Shown one piece after another: positions 18,114 through 26,378 of a DNA stretch of 64,000 nt (positions within the stretch are counted from its first letter, which is position 1; every line of letters starts with the position of its first letter). The notes beneath the pieces are model-generated. The model did no database searches. It was not told the origin of the DNA and saw only the letters and a program-made list of their open reading frames with translations. The position numbers and the translations under genes were made by a program. Source of the stretch: Streptomyces aureocirculatus (GTDB lineage Bacteria; Actinomycetota; Actinomycetes; Streptomycetales; Streptomycetaceae); NCBI RefSeq assembly GCF_000720475.1, contig NZ_JOAP01000001.1, positions 248,001 through 312,000 on the forward strand, in the 5' to 3' direction.

Positions 18114-18542
18114 ATGGCCAGGACCAGGACATTGATCGCCGCTCTCGCCCTCGGCGGCGCGTGTGTCGCCGTGCTGCCGGGAACGGCGGGAGCGTCCACG
18201 GGCGCGCCCGCCACGGCACAGGGCCCCGCAGCCGTGAGCTGCTCCACCGGCTACGCCTGCATCCACTACCACCCGAACCGCGAAGGCGCCGTCTACAAGA
18301 GCAAGAACGACGCGAACCACGGCAACAACCGCTTCGTCGCCAGCACCCGGCCGCGCGGCGGCAACGGCGCCGGGCAGACCGTGCGCAACAACGCCGCCTC
18401 CGTGGACAACTGGAACTTCGGCCAGCGGTTCCGGGTCTACAAGTTCCCCAACTACCAGGGTACTTACACCACCATCGCGGCGGGCGGTGAGGGCAACCTC
18501 GGCGCTCTTCGCAATGACAACGCCTCCGGCAAGTTCCTCTGA
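18114..18542 (+). CDS. Secreted peptidase inhibitor family I36-like protein
   Basis: 142 residues. The signal peptide (about residues 1-27, LIAALALGGACVAVLPGTAGAS) is followed by a small beta-rich domain: CSTGYACIHYHPNREGAVYK, then NWNFGQRFRVYKFPNYQGTY. This matches the crystallin-like I36 family whose founder is the Streptomyces metalloproteinase inhibitor SMPI. Two Cys near the mature N-terminus can form a disulfide. GGGGGAAA lies just upstream of ATG 18114. Probably an extracellular protease inhibitor, though crystallin-like spore or wall proteins share the fold. A hairpin terminator follows. Confidence 0.78.
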   Translation: MARTRTLIAALALGGACVAVLPGTAGASTGAPATAQGPAAVSCSTGYACIHYHPNREGAVYKSKNDANHGNNRFVASTRPRGGNGAGQTVRNNAASVDNWNFGQRFRVYKFPNYQGTYTTIAAGGEGNLGALRNDNASGKFL

Positions 18543-18559
18543 GGCCACACGGTTCCCGA

Positions 18560-18589
18560 CTGCCCCGTCCCGCACGCCGGGCGGGGCAG
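18560..18589 (+). terminator. Hairpin terminator after the I36 gene
   Basis: CTGCCCCGTCCCG (18560-18572) and CGGGCGGGGCAG (18578-18589) form a GC-rich stem with a short loop and one bulge, 17 nt after the stop. Confidence 0.65.
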
Positions 18590-18623
18590 TCCCCGCTCCG
18601 TACCCGCCCGCGAGGAGGCCCCG

Positions 18624-19598
18624 GTGCCCCGATCACTGTCCATCGACCCGCGCGGGCTCGCGCTGCGCCTGGGGGCGGCCGCGCTGCTTCTCGCCGTGGC
18701 CGGCTGTTCTTCCGGCACACCGCGCGCCCCACGTGACGCGGCCGCGTCCCATCCGCAGGTCGCGTCGTTCCCCACCCTGGCCACGGCCGTCGACGAGCCG
18801 CTGCCGATAGACCGCTACTTGCTCAGGGACGACCAGCTCGACCGCCTTGAGCGGGCCCGCGCCACCCTCGTCGAACGCTGCATGAAGGAGTTCGGGTTCG
18901 CCTACCGGATGCCGCGGAACGACACCGGGTTCCGGCCGAAGACTCGTACGCAGTACCGCTACTGGGTCACGGACGCCTCGGCCGCGCGCGTCCACGGTTA
19001 CGCTCCCGCGGGCAGTGACCGCGGCCCGCGGCCGTCCGGTCCGCGGCCGGGGACGGCGATTCCCCGCACCATGGCGCAGGCCCTCACCGGTACGGACGAC
19101 CGCACCGTCAAGCCGGGCTCAGAGGCAGCGGCGGGCGGGCAGACCGTCAACGGCCGCACCGTCCCGGCCGGTGGCTGCCTCGGCGCGGCGAACCGGAAGC
19201 TCAAGGCGGACGGACCCGAAGCCGGTGGTGACGCGCCGCAGGCCGATCGCATCAACCAGCGCAGCCTCGGCCTGGCCCGGCGCGACCCACGCGTCACGGC
19301 CGCCTTCGCCCGGTGGTCCCGGTGCATGGAAGTAGCGGGATACCCCTACGACACGCCGGTCGAAGCAGCGGCCGATCCGGCCTGGCGCACCACTGAGGCC
19401 ACCGCTCGGGAGCGTGCCGTCGCCACCGCCGACGCGCGCTGCAAGAAGCGGCACAACGTGGTCGGCATCTGGTACGCCGTCGATGTCGCCTATCAGAAGC
19501 GGGACATCGGCAAGCACGCCGGGCAACTCGCCAGGATCCAGCGGGACATCTCCGAGCGGCAGCGGCTCGCGGCCGCCGTGCTCGACGGCGGCCGGTGA
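18624..19598 (+). CDS. Putative lipoprotein of unknown function
   Basis: 324 residues. A type II signal peptide with lipobox LAVAGCSS places it on the outer face of the membrane. After a 40-residue linker the protein is mostly polar and helical. Cys residues occur in LVERCMKEFGFAY, PAGGCLGAANR, WSRCMEVAGYPYD and DARCKKRHN, spaced so that two disulfides are likely. Several Streptomyces lipoproteins share the RCMxxFGF...RW..C pattern but have no known role. GTG 18624 has AGGAGG 5 nt upstream. There may be weak co-expression with the I36 gene, but a terminator separates them. Confidence 0.8.
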   Translation: MPRSLSIDPRGLALRLGAAALLLAVAGCSSGTPRAPRDAAASHPQVASFPTLATAVDEPLPIDRYLLRDDQLDRLERARATLVERCMKEFGFAYRMPRNDTGFRPKTRTQYRYWVTDASAARVHGYAPAGSDRGPRPSGPRPGTAIPRTMAQALTGTDDRTVKPGSEAAAGGQTVNGRTVPAGGCLGAANRKLKADGPEAGGDAPQADRINQRSLGLARRDPRVTAAFARWSRCMEVAGYPYDTPVEAAADPAWRTTEATARERAVATADARCKKRHNVVGIWYAVDVAYQKRDIGKHAGQLARIQRDISERQRLAAAVLDGGR

Positions 19599-19631
19599 CC
19601 CCGCCGGGCAGGCCGTACTCGCCGCCGCGGC

Positions 19632-20132
19632 TCAGCCCTGCTGGAACAGCTCGGCGGGCAGCGGCTTCAGGAGGGCGTACAGGTCGTCGGTGATGGGGCG
19701 GTCCCAGGCGGCGATCGTCACCAGGACGTTGTCGCTGCGGTCGAACTGCACACAGGAGATACGGCTTTCGGAGAGCCGCAGACGGCGCACGATCAGGAGG
19801 TTGTCGCCCTGCATCACCGGCACGTCCTCGCTGGAGACGACGGTGACCTCCTCGTCGTTCTCCAGCGCGAGCAGGAGCTGGACGACCTCGAAGGGCGCCT
19901 CGCCCTCGGTGAGCTCCCTGGCCGGGGAACCCTCCGGCAGATTGCCGATGATCATCGCGGGGCCGCGGCCGCCGAACAGGTCGTAGCGCAGGAAGATGCC
20001 CTGGCAGCTTCCGTCGGGCGCAGGCAGCAGGCCGGCACCCAGATTGCCGGGCCAGTCACCCGGATCCATGGCCAGGACGTCGAAGTCCGGGCCCGCGGGT
20101 GTGGCGGAGCTGCGGCGGCGGAGGAAGGACAT
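19632..20132 (-). CDS. Conserved-looking hypothetical protein
   Basis: 166 residues, acidic, no membrane segment or signal peptide. Well-formed codon use (strong GC3) and an ATG at 20132 (MSFLRRRSSATPAGPDFDVL) support a real gene. The body alternates short hydrophobic strands with charged loops (CQGIFLRYDLF, EVVQLLLALENDEEVTVV), as in small alpha/beta proteins. I do not recognise a family. It converges with the lipoprotein gene with a 33-bp gap. Confidence 0.65.
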   Translation of the reverse strand: MSFLRRRSSATPAGPDFDVLAMDPGDWPGNLGAGLLPAPDGSCQGIFLRYDLFGGRGPAMIIGNLPEGSPARELTEGEAPFEVVQLLLALENDEEVTVVSSEDVPVMQGDNLLIVRRLRLSESRISCVQFDRSDNVLVTIAAWDRPITDDLYALLKPLPAELFQQG

Positions 20133-20321
20133 GCCGCCATGGTACGTGTCCGAAGGGGTGAACCCGGCGCGGGGGCGGCGGCGGGAGACGGCCGGGGGGC
20201 GGCGGCGGAAAGGGTACGGAGAGGGCCGGTACGGGCGGGTACGGGCCGGTGGGAAGCGGTACGGGCGGGCGCGCGCGGGGGCCTGACCCGCCCCCCGGGA
20301 TTCAGCGGCCCGCCCTCGGGA

Positions 20322-21410
20322 TCAGGGGGCGGGCCTGCCGCGCTCGTGGTGGCGGGCCACGCGGGCACGGTTGCCGCAGGAGGGCTTGCACCACTCCTGG
20401 CGGGGGTGGTCCTTCAGGAAGTACCGCACGCAGCGAGGCGCGTGGCAGGCGCGCAGTCGCTGCCGGTCGGGTCCGGTGAGGAACGCGAGCGCTGCGCGGG
20501 CGAGGGCCGCTGCCAGGAGGTCCTCGGGGGTGTGCTGCCCGCGGGTGTGCGGCCGCGACGGAGCCGCCGCCGTGGTGGCGCCGCCACCGCTGAATCCCGT
20601 GGCCGTGACCGTGGCGGCGCCGTCACTGCCGGGACCCGCGCCCGCGCCCGTGGCCGTCCCGCCAATGCCGGGACCCGCGCCCGCACCCGTGGCCGTCCCG
20701 CCAATGCCGGGACCCGCGCCCGTGGCCGTGGCTGTGCTGCCGCTGCCGGGACCCGTGGCCCGGGTCGCGCCGTCACTGCCGAGACCCGCGTCCGTGCCTG
20801 TGCTGCCACTGCCGGGACCCACGTCCGTGACCGTGGCGGTGCCGTCACTGCCGGGACCCGCGTCCGTGACCGTGGCGGTGCCGTCACTGCCAGGACCCGC
20901 GTCCGTGCCCGTGCTGCCACGGCCGCGCCCCGTGCCCGTGGCACCCGGAGCCGGCTCGTCCCTGATCGTGGGCCCCGCGGTGTCCGGCCAGCTCAGGACG
21001 GGCACCGTGGGCACCCGGGCGGCGGCTTCGTTGAGCCTGGCGACGGCCTCGCCGACGGGCAGCAGCCGCCGTGCGTCCGCCGGGCTCGGCGCTGCCGGAC
21101 GCACCGCACGCGCGAAGAGCGCACGGACCGCGGCGCGCACCCCTCGTACTGCCTCCAGTGCGCTCCTGTCGGCGCGGTACCGCCGGGCCGTGAGGGCACC
21201 GGGGAGCACGTCCGCGTGGGCGCGCACCCAGGTGGTGAGCCCGTCCGGCGTTCCGAGGTCGTCCGCGACGCCGCCGCGGCCGTCGTGGCGGACGGTCCCT
21301 GCGAGCGCGAGGGTCAGGGCGGTGCCAAAAGGGCCGGTCGGCCCGGGCGGCTCGGGCTCGGACGGTGCGGACTGACCGGAGCGCTCGGAGCGCTCGGACG
21401 TTGCGGGCAT
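20322..21410 (-). CDS. ABATE/CGNR zinc-finger regulator with expanded Gly-Thr repeat linker
   Basis: About 362 residues, where the family is usually near 200. The N-terminal ABATE-like domain (roughly residues 12-130: ALTLALAGTVRHDGRGGV ... WVRAHADVL) and the C-terminal CGNR zinc finger (CHAPRCVRYFLKDHP then WCKPSCGNRARVARHH) are both intact. Between them are about 100 residues of near-perfect Gly/Pro/Ser/Asp/Thr repeats, encoded by a minisatellite. CGNR proteins are proposed transcription factors. ATG 21410 faces the LRR gene, with a palindrome in the shared gap that is a natural autoregulatory site. The repeat is probably an unstructured linker. Confidence 0.8.
   Translation of the reverse strand: MPATSERSERSGQSAPSEPEPPGPTGPFGTALTLALAGTVRHDGRGGVADDLGTPDGLTTWVRAHADVLPGALTARRYRADRSALEAVRGVRAAVRALFARAVRPAAPSPADARRLLPVGEAVARLNEAAARVPTVPVLSWPDTAGPTIRDEPAPGATGTGRGRGSTGTDAGPGSDGTATVTDAGPGSDGTATVTDVGPGSGSTGTDAGLGSDGATRATGPGSGSTATATGAGPGIGGTATGAGAGPGIGGTATGAGAGPGSDGAATVTATGFSGGGATTAAAPSRPHTRGQHTPEDLLAAALARAALAFLTGPDRQRLRACHAPRCVRYFLKDHPRQEWCKPSCGNRARVARHHERGRPAP
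20620..20925. repeat. Coding minisatellite inside the CGNR gene
   Basis: About eight degenerate units of roughly 36-42 bp built on the plus-strand theme CCGTCACTGCCGGGACCCGC followed by a GTCCGTGACCGTGGCGGT-like part. All units are multiples of 3, so the reading frame of the host gene is kept. Two adjacent pairs (near 20660-20720 and 20830-20890) are almost identical, implying recent expansion. Confidence 0.9.
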
Positions 21411-21413
21411 GAC

Positions 21414-21444
21414 GCTAATGATAGGTTCCGCGGCAACCATTAGC
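21414..21444. promoter_or_regulatory. Inverted repeat between divergent CGNR and LRR genes
   Basis: GCTAATG (21414-21420) and CATTAGC (21438-21444) are exact inverted copies, with an inner GGTT/AACC pair closer to the centre. It is a local AT-rich island in GC-rich DNA. It lies 3 bp from the CGNR start codon and 15 bp from the LRR GTG, so it overlaps both promoters. A site for the CGNR protein itself is a reasonable guess. Confidence 0.55.
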
Positions 21445-21459
21445 AGGGGGAGACGCACG

Positions 21460-22185
21460 GTGACCGACGGGTCCGTACTCGACTACTGGCGGGCGGGGCT
21501 CGACGCCGTACCGGAACAGGTCTGGAACCACCCGGGCCTCAAGGTCCTGCTGCTCGCCGACAACGCGCTGACGCACCTGCCCGCCCGGGTCGCCGCGCTC
21601 ACGGACCTGCGCACGCTCGACCTCGGCCACAACCGCCTCGCCGCGGTCCCACCGGAGCTCGGGGACCTGCCCGCGCTGACCGACTTCCTGTATCTGCACG
21701 ACAACCGGCTGGCCGCCCTGCCCGAGGAGCTGGGCGGCCTCGACCGGCTCGCCTACCTCAATGTCGGCGAGAACCTGCTCGACGCCCTTCCCGCCGGGCT
21801 CGGCCGGATGGCGTCCCTCGTCGAGCTGCGCGCCCAGCACAACCGCCTCACCGACCTGCCCGCGACGCTCGGCGGACTGCGCGGTCTTCGCGAGCTGTGG
21901 CTGCGCGGCAACCGGCTCACCGCGCTCCCCGACACGCTGCGCCACCTCGGGGAACTCCGCGAACTCGAGCTGCGCGAGAACGCGTTCGAGACCGTCCCCG
22001 AGGCCGTGCGCGGGCTGCCGCTGCTTCGCCGCCTCGACCTGCGGGCCAACCGGCTGCGCACGGTGCCGCCCTGGCTGACCGCGTTGCCGTCCCTGGAGAA
22101 GCTGGATCTGCGCTGGAACGACGTCCGCGACGGCGAGGACACCTTGGCGGCACTGCGCGCGCGGGGATGCGTGGTGCTGCGCTAG
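21460..22185 (+). CDS. Leucine-rich-repeat protein
   Basis: 241 residues made almost wholly of about eight 23-residue LRRs of the type LxxLxxLxLxxNxLxxLPxx (LKVLLLADNALTHLP, LRTLDLGHNRLAAVP, LRELWLRGNRLTALP, LEKLDLRWNDV). This pattern is close to the plant/Ras-related group, unusual in bacteria. No signal peptide or membrane anchor, so cytosolic. GTG 21460 has AGGGGGA 8 nt upstream. LRRs form a curved solenoid for protein binding; no partner is evident. Transcribed divergently from the CGNR regulator and probably controlled by it. Confidence 0.88.
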   Translation: MTDGSVLDYWRAGLDAVPEQVWNHPGLKVLLLADNALTHLPARVAALTDLRTLDLGHNRLAAVPPELGDLPALTDFLYLHDNRLAALPEELGGLDRLAYLNVGENLLDALPAGLGRMASLVELRAQHNRLTDLPATLGGLRGLRELWLRGNRLTALPDTLRHLGELRELELRENAFETVPEAVRGLPLLRRLDLRANRLRTVPPWLTALPSLEKLDLRWNDVRDGEDTLAALRARGCVVLR

Positions 22186-22186
22186 G

Positions 22187-22305
22187 GCCTGTCGTCAAAC
22201 TCCCTCCGTCGCCCGGAGGGCGGCCCCGCGGCGTCAGGCGCGTGCTCTCGGCGTGCCGGGCGCAGGTCCTCGTACTGGACTGCGGGCCCTGCCGGACGGG
22301 CCCTA
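22187..22305. repeat. Dispersed Streptomyces-type intergenic repeat
   Basis: The stretch from GGGCCTGTCGTCAAACTCCC through the hairpin CCCTCCG...CGGAGGG (near 22201-22220) to GGTCCTCGTACTGGAC is, from memory, a family repeated many times in Streptomyces genomes, often just after stop codons. The CCTCCG hairpin could also end LRR transcription. No second copy is in this window, so the repeat status rests on recall. Confidence 0.45.
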
Positions 22306-23685
22306 GCCGTTCAGGGCGCTGCCCTCGCGGCGGCGCTCGATCAGCGAGGCGCGGATCTCGCCCGCCCGCACGGCCGTGTTGGACAGCAGGGTCGAGGTCA
22401 GGCCGTGGGTGTGCTCCGTGCCGCCCTGCAGATAGATGGCGGCGGAGACGTTCGCGTGCGTGGCGACGCGGTGGTCACGGCCCACGACGAGGGCGTCCTC
22501 CTCGTCACGGCGGCACAGCTTGCCGAGCTCGCCGAGGCGCTCGTCGATGCCGCGCGGCTGGTAACCCGTAGCGCACACCAGGAGGTCGGCGTCCAGGACG
22601 TCGCGTTCGGCGGTGGGCAGGAACTCGATGCCGATCCGCAGGCCGTCGTCCTGCGCGTCGATCTCGCGGATGCGGGAGACGTTCAGCATCCGCATACGCT
22701 GGCGCCCCTGGACCTTCTCCTGGTACATGGTCCGCGAAAGCGACTCGATGAGGTCCATGTCGACCACCGAGTAGTTGGTGCCGCGGTGGTAATCGACCAG
22801 GGACCGCTTCACCTCCGGCGGCGCGTTGTAGAAGATGTCCACGGCCTCCGGGTCGAAGATCCGGTTGGCGAAGGGGCTGTCGTCCGCGGGCGTGTAGCCG
22901 TACTTCGCGAAGACCGAGCAGATCTCGGCCTCGGGGAAGTGCCGGTGGAGGTAGTCCACGCTCTCGGCGGCGCTCTGTCCCGCGCCGAGGACGACGGCGC
23001 GGCGCACCGGGGTACCCCGTTCGAGGAGTGCGCCGACGCGCGGGATCAACTCGCTGTTGTGGAAGACGCGTTCGGAGCGCGCGGCGCCGGGCGGCAGGTG
23101 CGGCTCCATGCCGGTGGCCACACAGAGGCTGCGGGCCCGGCGTACGACGGTCGCGTCCGGGTTCCCCGGGTCGCGGCTGACGACGTCGAAGGCGACGACC
23201 TCGCCGTCCTCGGTGACCGGCTTCACGGCGACGACCTCGCAGGAGTACTCGACGAGTCCCGCGACGCGGGCGGCGGCCCACTCCAGGTAGTCGTGGAACT
23301 CGATGCGCAGCGGGAAGAGCGTCTTCTGGTTGAGGAAGTCCACCAGGCGGCCCCGCTCCTGGAGGTAGCACAGGAAGCTGTAGCCGCTCTTGGGGTCACG
23401 CATGGTGACGAGGTCCTTCAGGAAGGACACCTGCATCGTCGCGTCGTCGATGAGCATGCCCCGGTGCCAGCCGAACCGGGGCTGCTTCTCCAGGAATCCC
23501 GCGTGTATCCGCTCGTCATCGGCGGCCTGGGCGTTGTGCTCCTCGACCGCGATCGCGAGCGCGAGGTTCGAGGGCCCGAAGCCTATGCCCAAGACGTCGT
23601 ACGTCACTTCGCGTCCCCCGTGTGTCGGCTCGGTGCCGCCGTACGTCGAATCCGGCCCGCTGTGCAGAGTGTTCACCCGCGTCAT
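22303..23685 (-). CDS. L-ornithine N5- / lysine N6-hydroxylase (siderophore monooxygenase)
   Basis: About 460 residues, the usual size of SidA/IucD/CchB flavin N-monooxygenases. They use FAD, NADPH and O2 to hydroxylate the side-chain amine of Orn or Lys for hydroxamate siderophores. Visible motifs are GIGFGPSNLALAIA (FAD), the substrate loop QVSFLKDLVTMRDP, VLGAGQSAAESVDYL (NADPH) and LVCATGYQP. It is CchB-like in organisation but no NRPS or other siderophore gene is adjacent, so the product may act in trans. A DmdR/IdeR iron box lies 28 bp upstream. ATG 23685 follows AGGGAGG closely; GTG 23676 is an alternative. Confidence 0.9.
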   Translation of the reverse strand: MTRVNTLHSGPDSTYGGTEPTHGGREVTYDVLGIGFGPSNLALAIAVEEHNAQAADDERIHAGFLEKQPRFGWHRGMLIDDATMQVSFLKDLVTMRDPKSGYSFLCYLQERGRLVDFLNQKTLFPLRIEFHDYLEWAAARVAGLVEYSCEVVAVKPVTEDGEVVAFDVVSRDPGNPDATVVRRARSLCVATGMEPHLPPGAARSERVFHNSELIPRVGALLERGTPVRRAVVLGAGQSAAESVDYLHRHFPEAEICSVFAKYGYTPADDSPFANRIFDPEAVDIFYNAPPEVKRSLVDYHRGTNYSVVDMDLIESLSRTMYQEKVQGRQRMRMLNVSRIREIDAQDDGLRIGIEFLPTAERDVLDADLLVCATGYQPRGIDERLGELGKLCRRDEEDALVVGRDHRVATHANVSAAIYLQGGTEHTHGLTSTLLSNTAVRAGEIRASLIERRREGSALNG

Positions 23686-23712
23686 CGCCTCCCTAAGCAG
23701 GCACATGTTAGA

Positions 23713-23731
23713 TAAGGTTAGCCTTACCTTG
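23713..23731. promoter_or_regulatory. Iron box (DmdR/IdeR type) for the N-hydroxylase
   Basis: TAAGGTTAGCCTTACCTTG matches the actinobacterial iron-box consensus TTAGGTTAGGCTAACCTAA at 14 of 19 positions. It lies in an AT-rich promoter island directly upstream of the hydroxylase, so the gene should be induced under iron limitation. Confidence 0.8.
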
Positions 23732-23930
23732 CAATGTCTGAAGGGGGATTGATGTGCGGGCCGTCGTGATCGACCGCCGGACCCGAGGTCATCGCACGCT
23801 GCGCGCCGACGACCGCCCCGGAACTATTCGATCTTCCCGGCACGGCAGCCGAATGTACACGACTCCCTGTCGCCGCCCGCCCGCACCGGCTTCCCGTCGC
23901 CGGTCCGGGCGCCCATCACCTCCCCCGCGC

Positions 23931-24560
23931 TCATGACTCGCCCGGCGGCCGGGCGTGGACCAGCGGGCCCTCGTCCACCCGCACGAGGCGGTACCCGCGC
24001 CCGCCCCCCGAACCCCCGCGCCGCTCCGCCCTCCTGGCCCGCACCCTGGCCCTGCGGGCGGCGGCAAGCAGGGCCGCGACCTCCGGACTGCGCCTGCGCA
24101 GCCGCAGGAAGGACCGCTCCGACCAGCCGCCGAGCAGGGCGGCCGACGGCTGCGGGGTACCGTCGCGCACGGCCCGCAGGACCACCCGCAGCGCCGCGGC
24201 GCCGGGGCCGACCGGGGCCGCCACCAGGCGGGCCCGCTCGCCCTCGCGCGCCGCGAGCCGGGCCGCGGCCGCAAGCGCCGCCGCGAACGACGGTTCCTGG
24301 GTCTGCCAGTTGAGCAGGATGCGCTCCGACACCCCCGCCGCCGCGGCGCAGCCCGCGGGACCCAGCCCCAGGGCGGCCGCGCGCAGTGCGTCGGCGCGGC
24401 GCACGGCGGTCTCCTCGCGCAGGCTCGGATCCACGTACAGCGCGCGCAACAAGGAGCGATCGACGTCTTCTTGCGCGTCGAGGTCCGCGACCACACCATC
24501 GGCCCAGGCCTCGAGGCGGTTCACCGCGGCCGCCCGCAGCTCCACCCGTTCCTCGTCCAC
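23931..24560 (-). CDS. Iron-box-controlled helical protein, possible HTH
   Basis: 209 residues, Ala/Arg-rich and helical. Residues around 68-105 read LGLGPAGCAAAAGVSERILLNW, resembling a helix-turn-helix of the type that senses small repeats or acts like a transposase/phage HTH; a second similar HTH-like stretch follows (ALLGGWSERSFLRLRRRSPE). The C-terminus is very basic. GTG 24560. Its start is 21 bp from a strong iron box shared with the divergent amidohydrolase, so it is likely iron-repressed. I do not recognise a named family; DNA binding is an inference from the two HTH-like segments. Confidence 0.6.
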   Translation of the reverse strand: MDEERVELRAAAVNRLEAWADGVVADLDAQEDVDRSLLRALYVDPSLREETAVRRADALRAAALGLGPAGCAAAAGVSERILLNWQTQEPSFAAALAAAARLAAREGERARLVAAPVGPGAAALRVVLRAVRDGTPQPSAALLGGWSERSFLRLRRRSPEVAALLAAARRARVRARRAERRGGSGGGRGYRLVRVDEGPLVHARPPGES

Positions 24561-24581
24561 CCACCCACCACCCCAACAAAC

Positions 24582-24600
24582 TTAGGCTAGCCTCACCTAA
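24582..24600. promoter_or_regulatory. Strong iron box between divergent HTH-like and amidohydrolase genes
   Basis: TTAGGCTAGCCTCACCTAA matches the consensus TTAGGTTAGGCTAACCTAA at 16 of 19 positions. It lies 21 bp from the minus-strand GTG and 68 bp from the plus-strand GTG, so a DmdR/IdeR-type repressor here could control both genes. Confidence 0.85.
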
Positions 24601-24668
24601 CAATAGAACACAAGGTCGTTCAGGACGAGGACCAGCCGTAACGCCCGCCCCTTCGAAGGGATCTGTTC

Positions 24669-26246
24669 GTGCTCTGCACCAGGATCACCAACGCTCATAT
24701 CGTCACGATGGATCCGGGCCGTCCCACCGCCCGTGAACTCGGCATCTGGCAGGGCCGGATCGTGGGCCTCGACTCCGACATCGCGGGGCTCCCGGCGCGC
24801 CGGGTCCTGGACCTGGACGGCGCGACCGTGCTGCCCGGCTTCATCGACGGCCACGTACACATGGTCTGGGCGGGCCTGAAGGCACAGGTGCCGAGCGTCG
24901 CGCCCAGCAGGCGCGTCGACGACATTCTCCACATGGTGGCCGACGCCGTGGCGACCCGGCCACGGGACGCCTGGGTGACCCTGGCGGGCTACGACCAGCG
25001 CGACCTCGACCGGCCCCTGACCGCCACGGACCTCGACGCGGTCAGCGACGGCCGCAAGGTCCACCTGGGACACGTCTCCGGACACGCGTGCCTCGTGAAC
25101 ACCGCCGTCCTCGAACTCCTGCCGGCGCGGCTCGCGGGCTCGGACGGGTTCCTCGCGGAGGAGGACATGGGCGAGGTGCTGCGGCTGCGGCCGCCGCACG
25201 CCCTGGGTGAACTCGTCGACGCCATCGCGCACTCGGCGCGCGTGTGCAGGTCCGAGGGGGTGACGGCGGTCGCGGAAGCGGGCGTCGGCAGCGAACTGTT
25301 CGCCCACAGCCCGATCGAGGCGGCGGCCTATCAACTCGCCCATGAGTCGGGCAGACTGCCGGTACGCGTGCAGCTCATGGTGGCCGCCGACGCACTGCGC
25401 CCGGTCGAAGCCGCGCCCGATGACACCACGACGCGGGCCTTCGGGCTCGGCCTGCGCACGGGCTTCGGGGACGGGCGGCTCTCCCTGGGGGCGCTGAAGA
25501 TCTTCACCGACGGCGGCATGATGGCCCGCACGGCCGCGCTCACCGAGCCGTACGTCGGCAGCGACTCGAACGGGCGGCTCCAGATGGACGCCGGCGTGCT
25601 CAAGGACACCATCGTCACCGGGCACCGCGCGGGCTGGCAGTTGGCCGTGCACGCCATCGGCGACCTCGCCGTCGACGTCGCCCTGGACGGCATCGAGGCC
25701 GCGCAGCGCGCACACCCGCGCCCCGGTGCCCGGCACCGCGTGGAGCACGCGGGCCTCGTCCGCCCCGATCAACTGCGCCGGTTCGCCGATCTCGGCGTCA
25801 CCGCCGTCGTCCAGCCGAACTTCCTGCGGCACTTCGGGGACGACTACGCCGCGATCATGGGAGCGGAGCGGGCGCCGTGGCTGTACCGGGGGCGCGGGTT
25901 CCTCGACCACGGGGTGCGCCTGGTGGGCAGTTCGGACCGTCCTGTGGCCGACGGGGCGCCGCTGCGGGCGATCCAGTTCATGGTGGAGCGGGCTTCCGCG
26001 TCGGGTGCGCGGATCGGCCCCGACGAGGGGATCTGCGTGGACGCCGCACTGCGCGCGTACACCGTGGACGCGGCGTACGCCTGCCACTGGGAGGACAGCG
26101 CGGGCAGTATCACCCCCGGCAAGCGCGCCGACCTCGTCGTCATCGGCGACGACCCTCGGCGGGTCGACCCCGCGCGGATCGGGGACATCGAGGTGGTCCG
26201 CACCTTCGTCGAAGGCGACGACGACCTCGGTCCCGACGCGCCCTGA
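24669..26246 (+). CDS. Amidohydrolase, YtcJ/deformylase-like
   Basis: 525 residues. Metal-dependent TIM-barrel hydrolase with an N-terminal beta-sandwich (ITNAHIVTMDPGRPTARELG). Metal sites are PGFIDGHVHMVWAGL (HxH), IFTDGGMMARTAAL, LAVHAIGDLAVDVAL, HRVEHAGLVRPDQ and VGSSDRPVADGAPL (Asp). The C-terminal GSITPGKRADLVVIGDDP is characteristic. YtcJ-type enzymes act on amides, N-formyl groups or cyclic ureides; the substrate here is unknown. GTG 24669 has GAAGGGA upstream. The iron box upstream suggests a link to siderophore or iron stress metabolism, for instance processing an N-acylated compound. Confidence 0.88.
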   Translation: MLCTRITNAHIVTMDPGRPTARELGIWQGRIVGLDSDIAGLPARRVLDLDGATVLPGFIDGHVHMVWAGLKAQVPSVAPSRRVDDILHMVADAVATRPRDAWVTLAGYDQRDLDRPLTATDLDAVSDGRKVHLGHVSGHACLVNTAVLELLPARLAGSDGFLAEEDMGEVLRLRPPHALGELVDAIAHSARVCRSEGVTAVAEAGVGSELFAHSPIEAAAYQLAHESGRLPVRVQLMVAADALRPVEAAPDDTTTRAFGLGLRTGFGDGRLSLGALKIFTDGGMMARTAALTEPYVGSDSNGRLQMDAGVLKDTIVTGHRAGWQLAVHAIGDLAVDVALDGIEAAQRAHPRPGARHRVEHAGLVRPDQLRRFADLGVTAVVQPNFLRHFGDDYAAIMGAERAPWLYRGRGFLDHGVRLVGSSDRPVADGAPLRAIQFMVERASASGARIGPDEGICVDAALRAYTVDAAYACHWEDSAGSITPGKRADLVVIGDDPRRVDPARIGDIEVVRTFVEGDDDLGPDAP

Positions 26247-26378
26247 CGCCCGCCACGGCCCTGCCCTGCGGCCCCGTGCCGCGAACCGGCCCGCCCCGCG
26301 GACCGGCCCCCCAAGGGACCGGCCCCCGGTCGAGGTCGACCCCCTGGCGGTATCGAACCCCTAGGCGGTGTCGACCTC

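Noticed and set aside
23754..23936. 60-codon plus-strand frame right of the iron box (MRAVVIDRRTRGHRTLR...)
   Set aside because: A purine-rich site and the iron box make it tempting, but the rest is Arg/Pro-rich, lacks codon bias and overlaps the start of nothing recognisable. An ATG two bases earlier stops after five codons.
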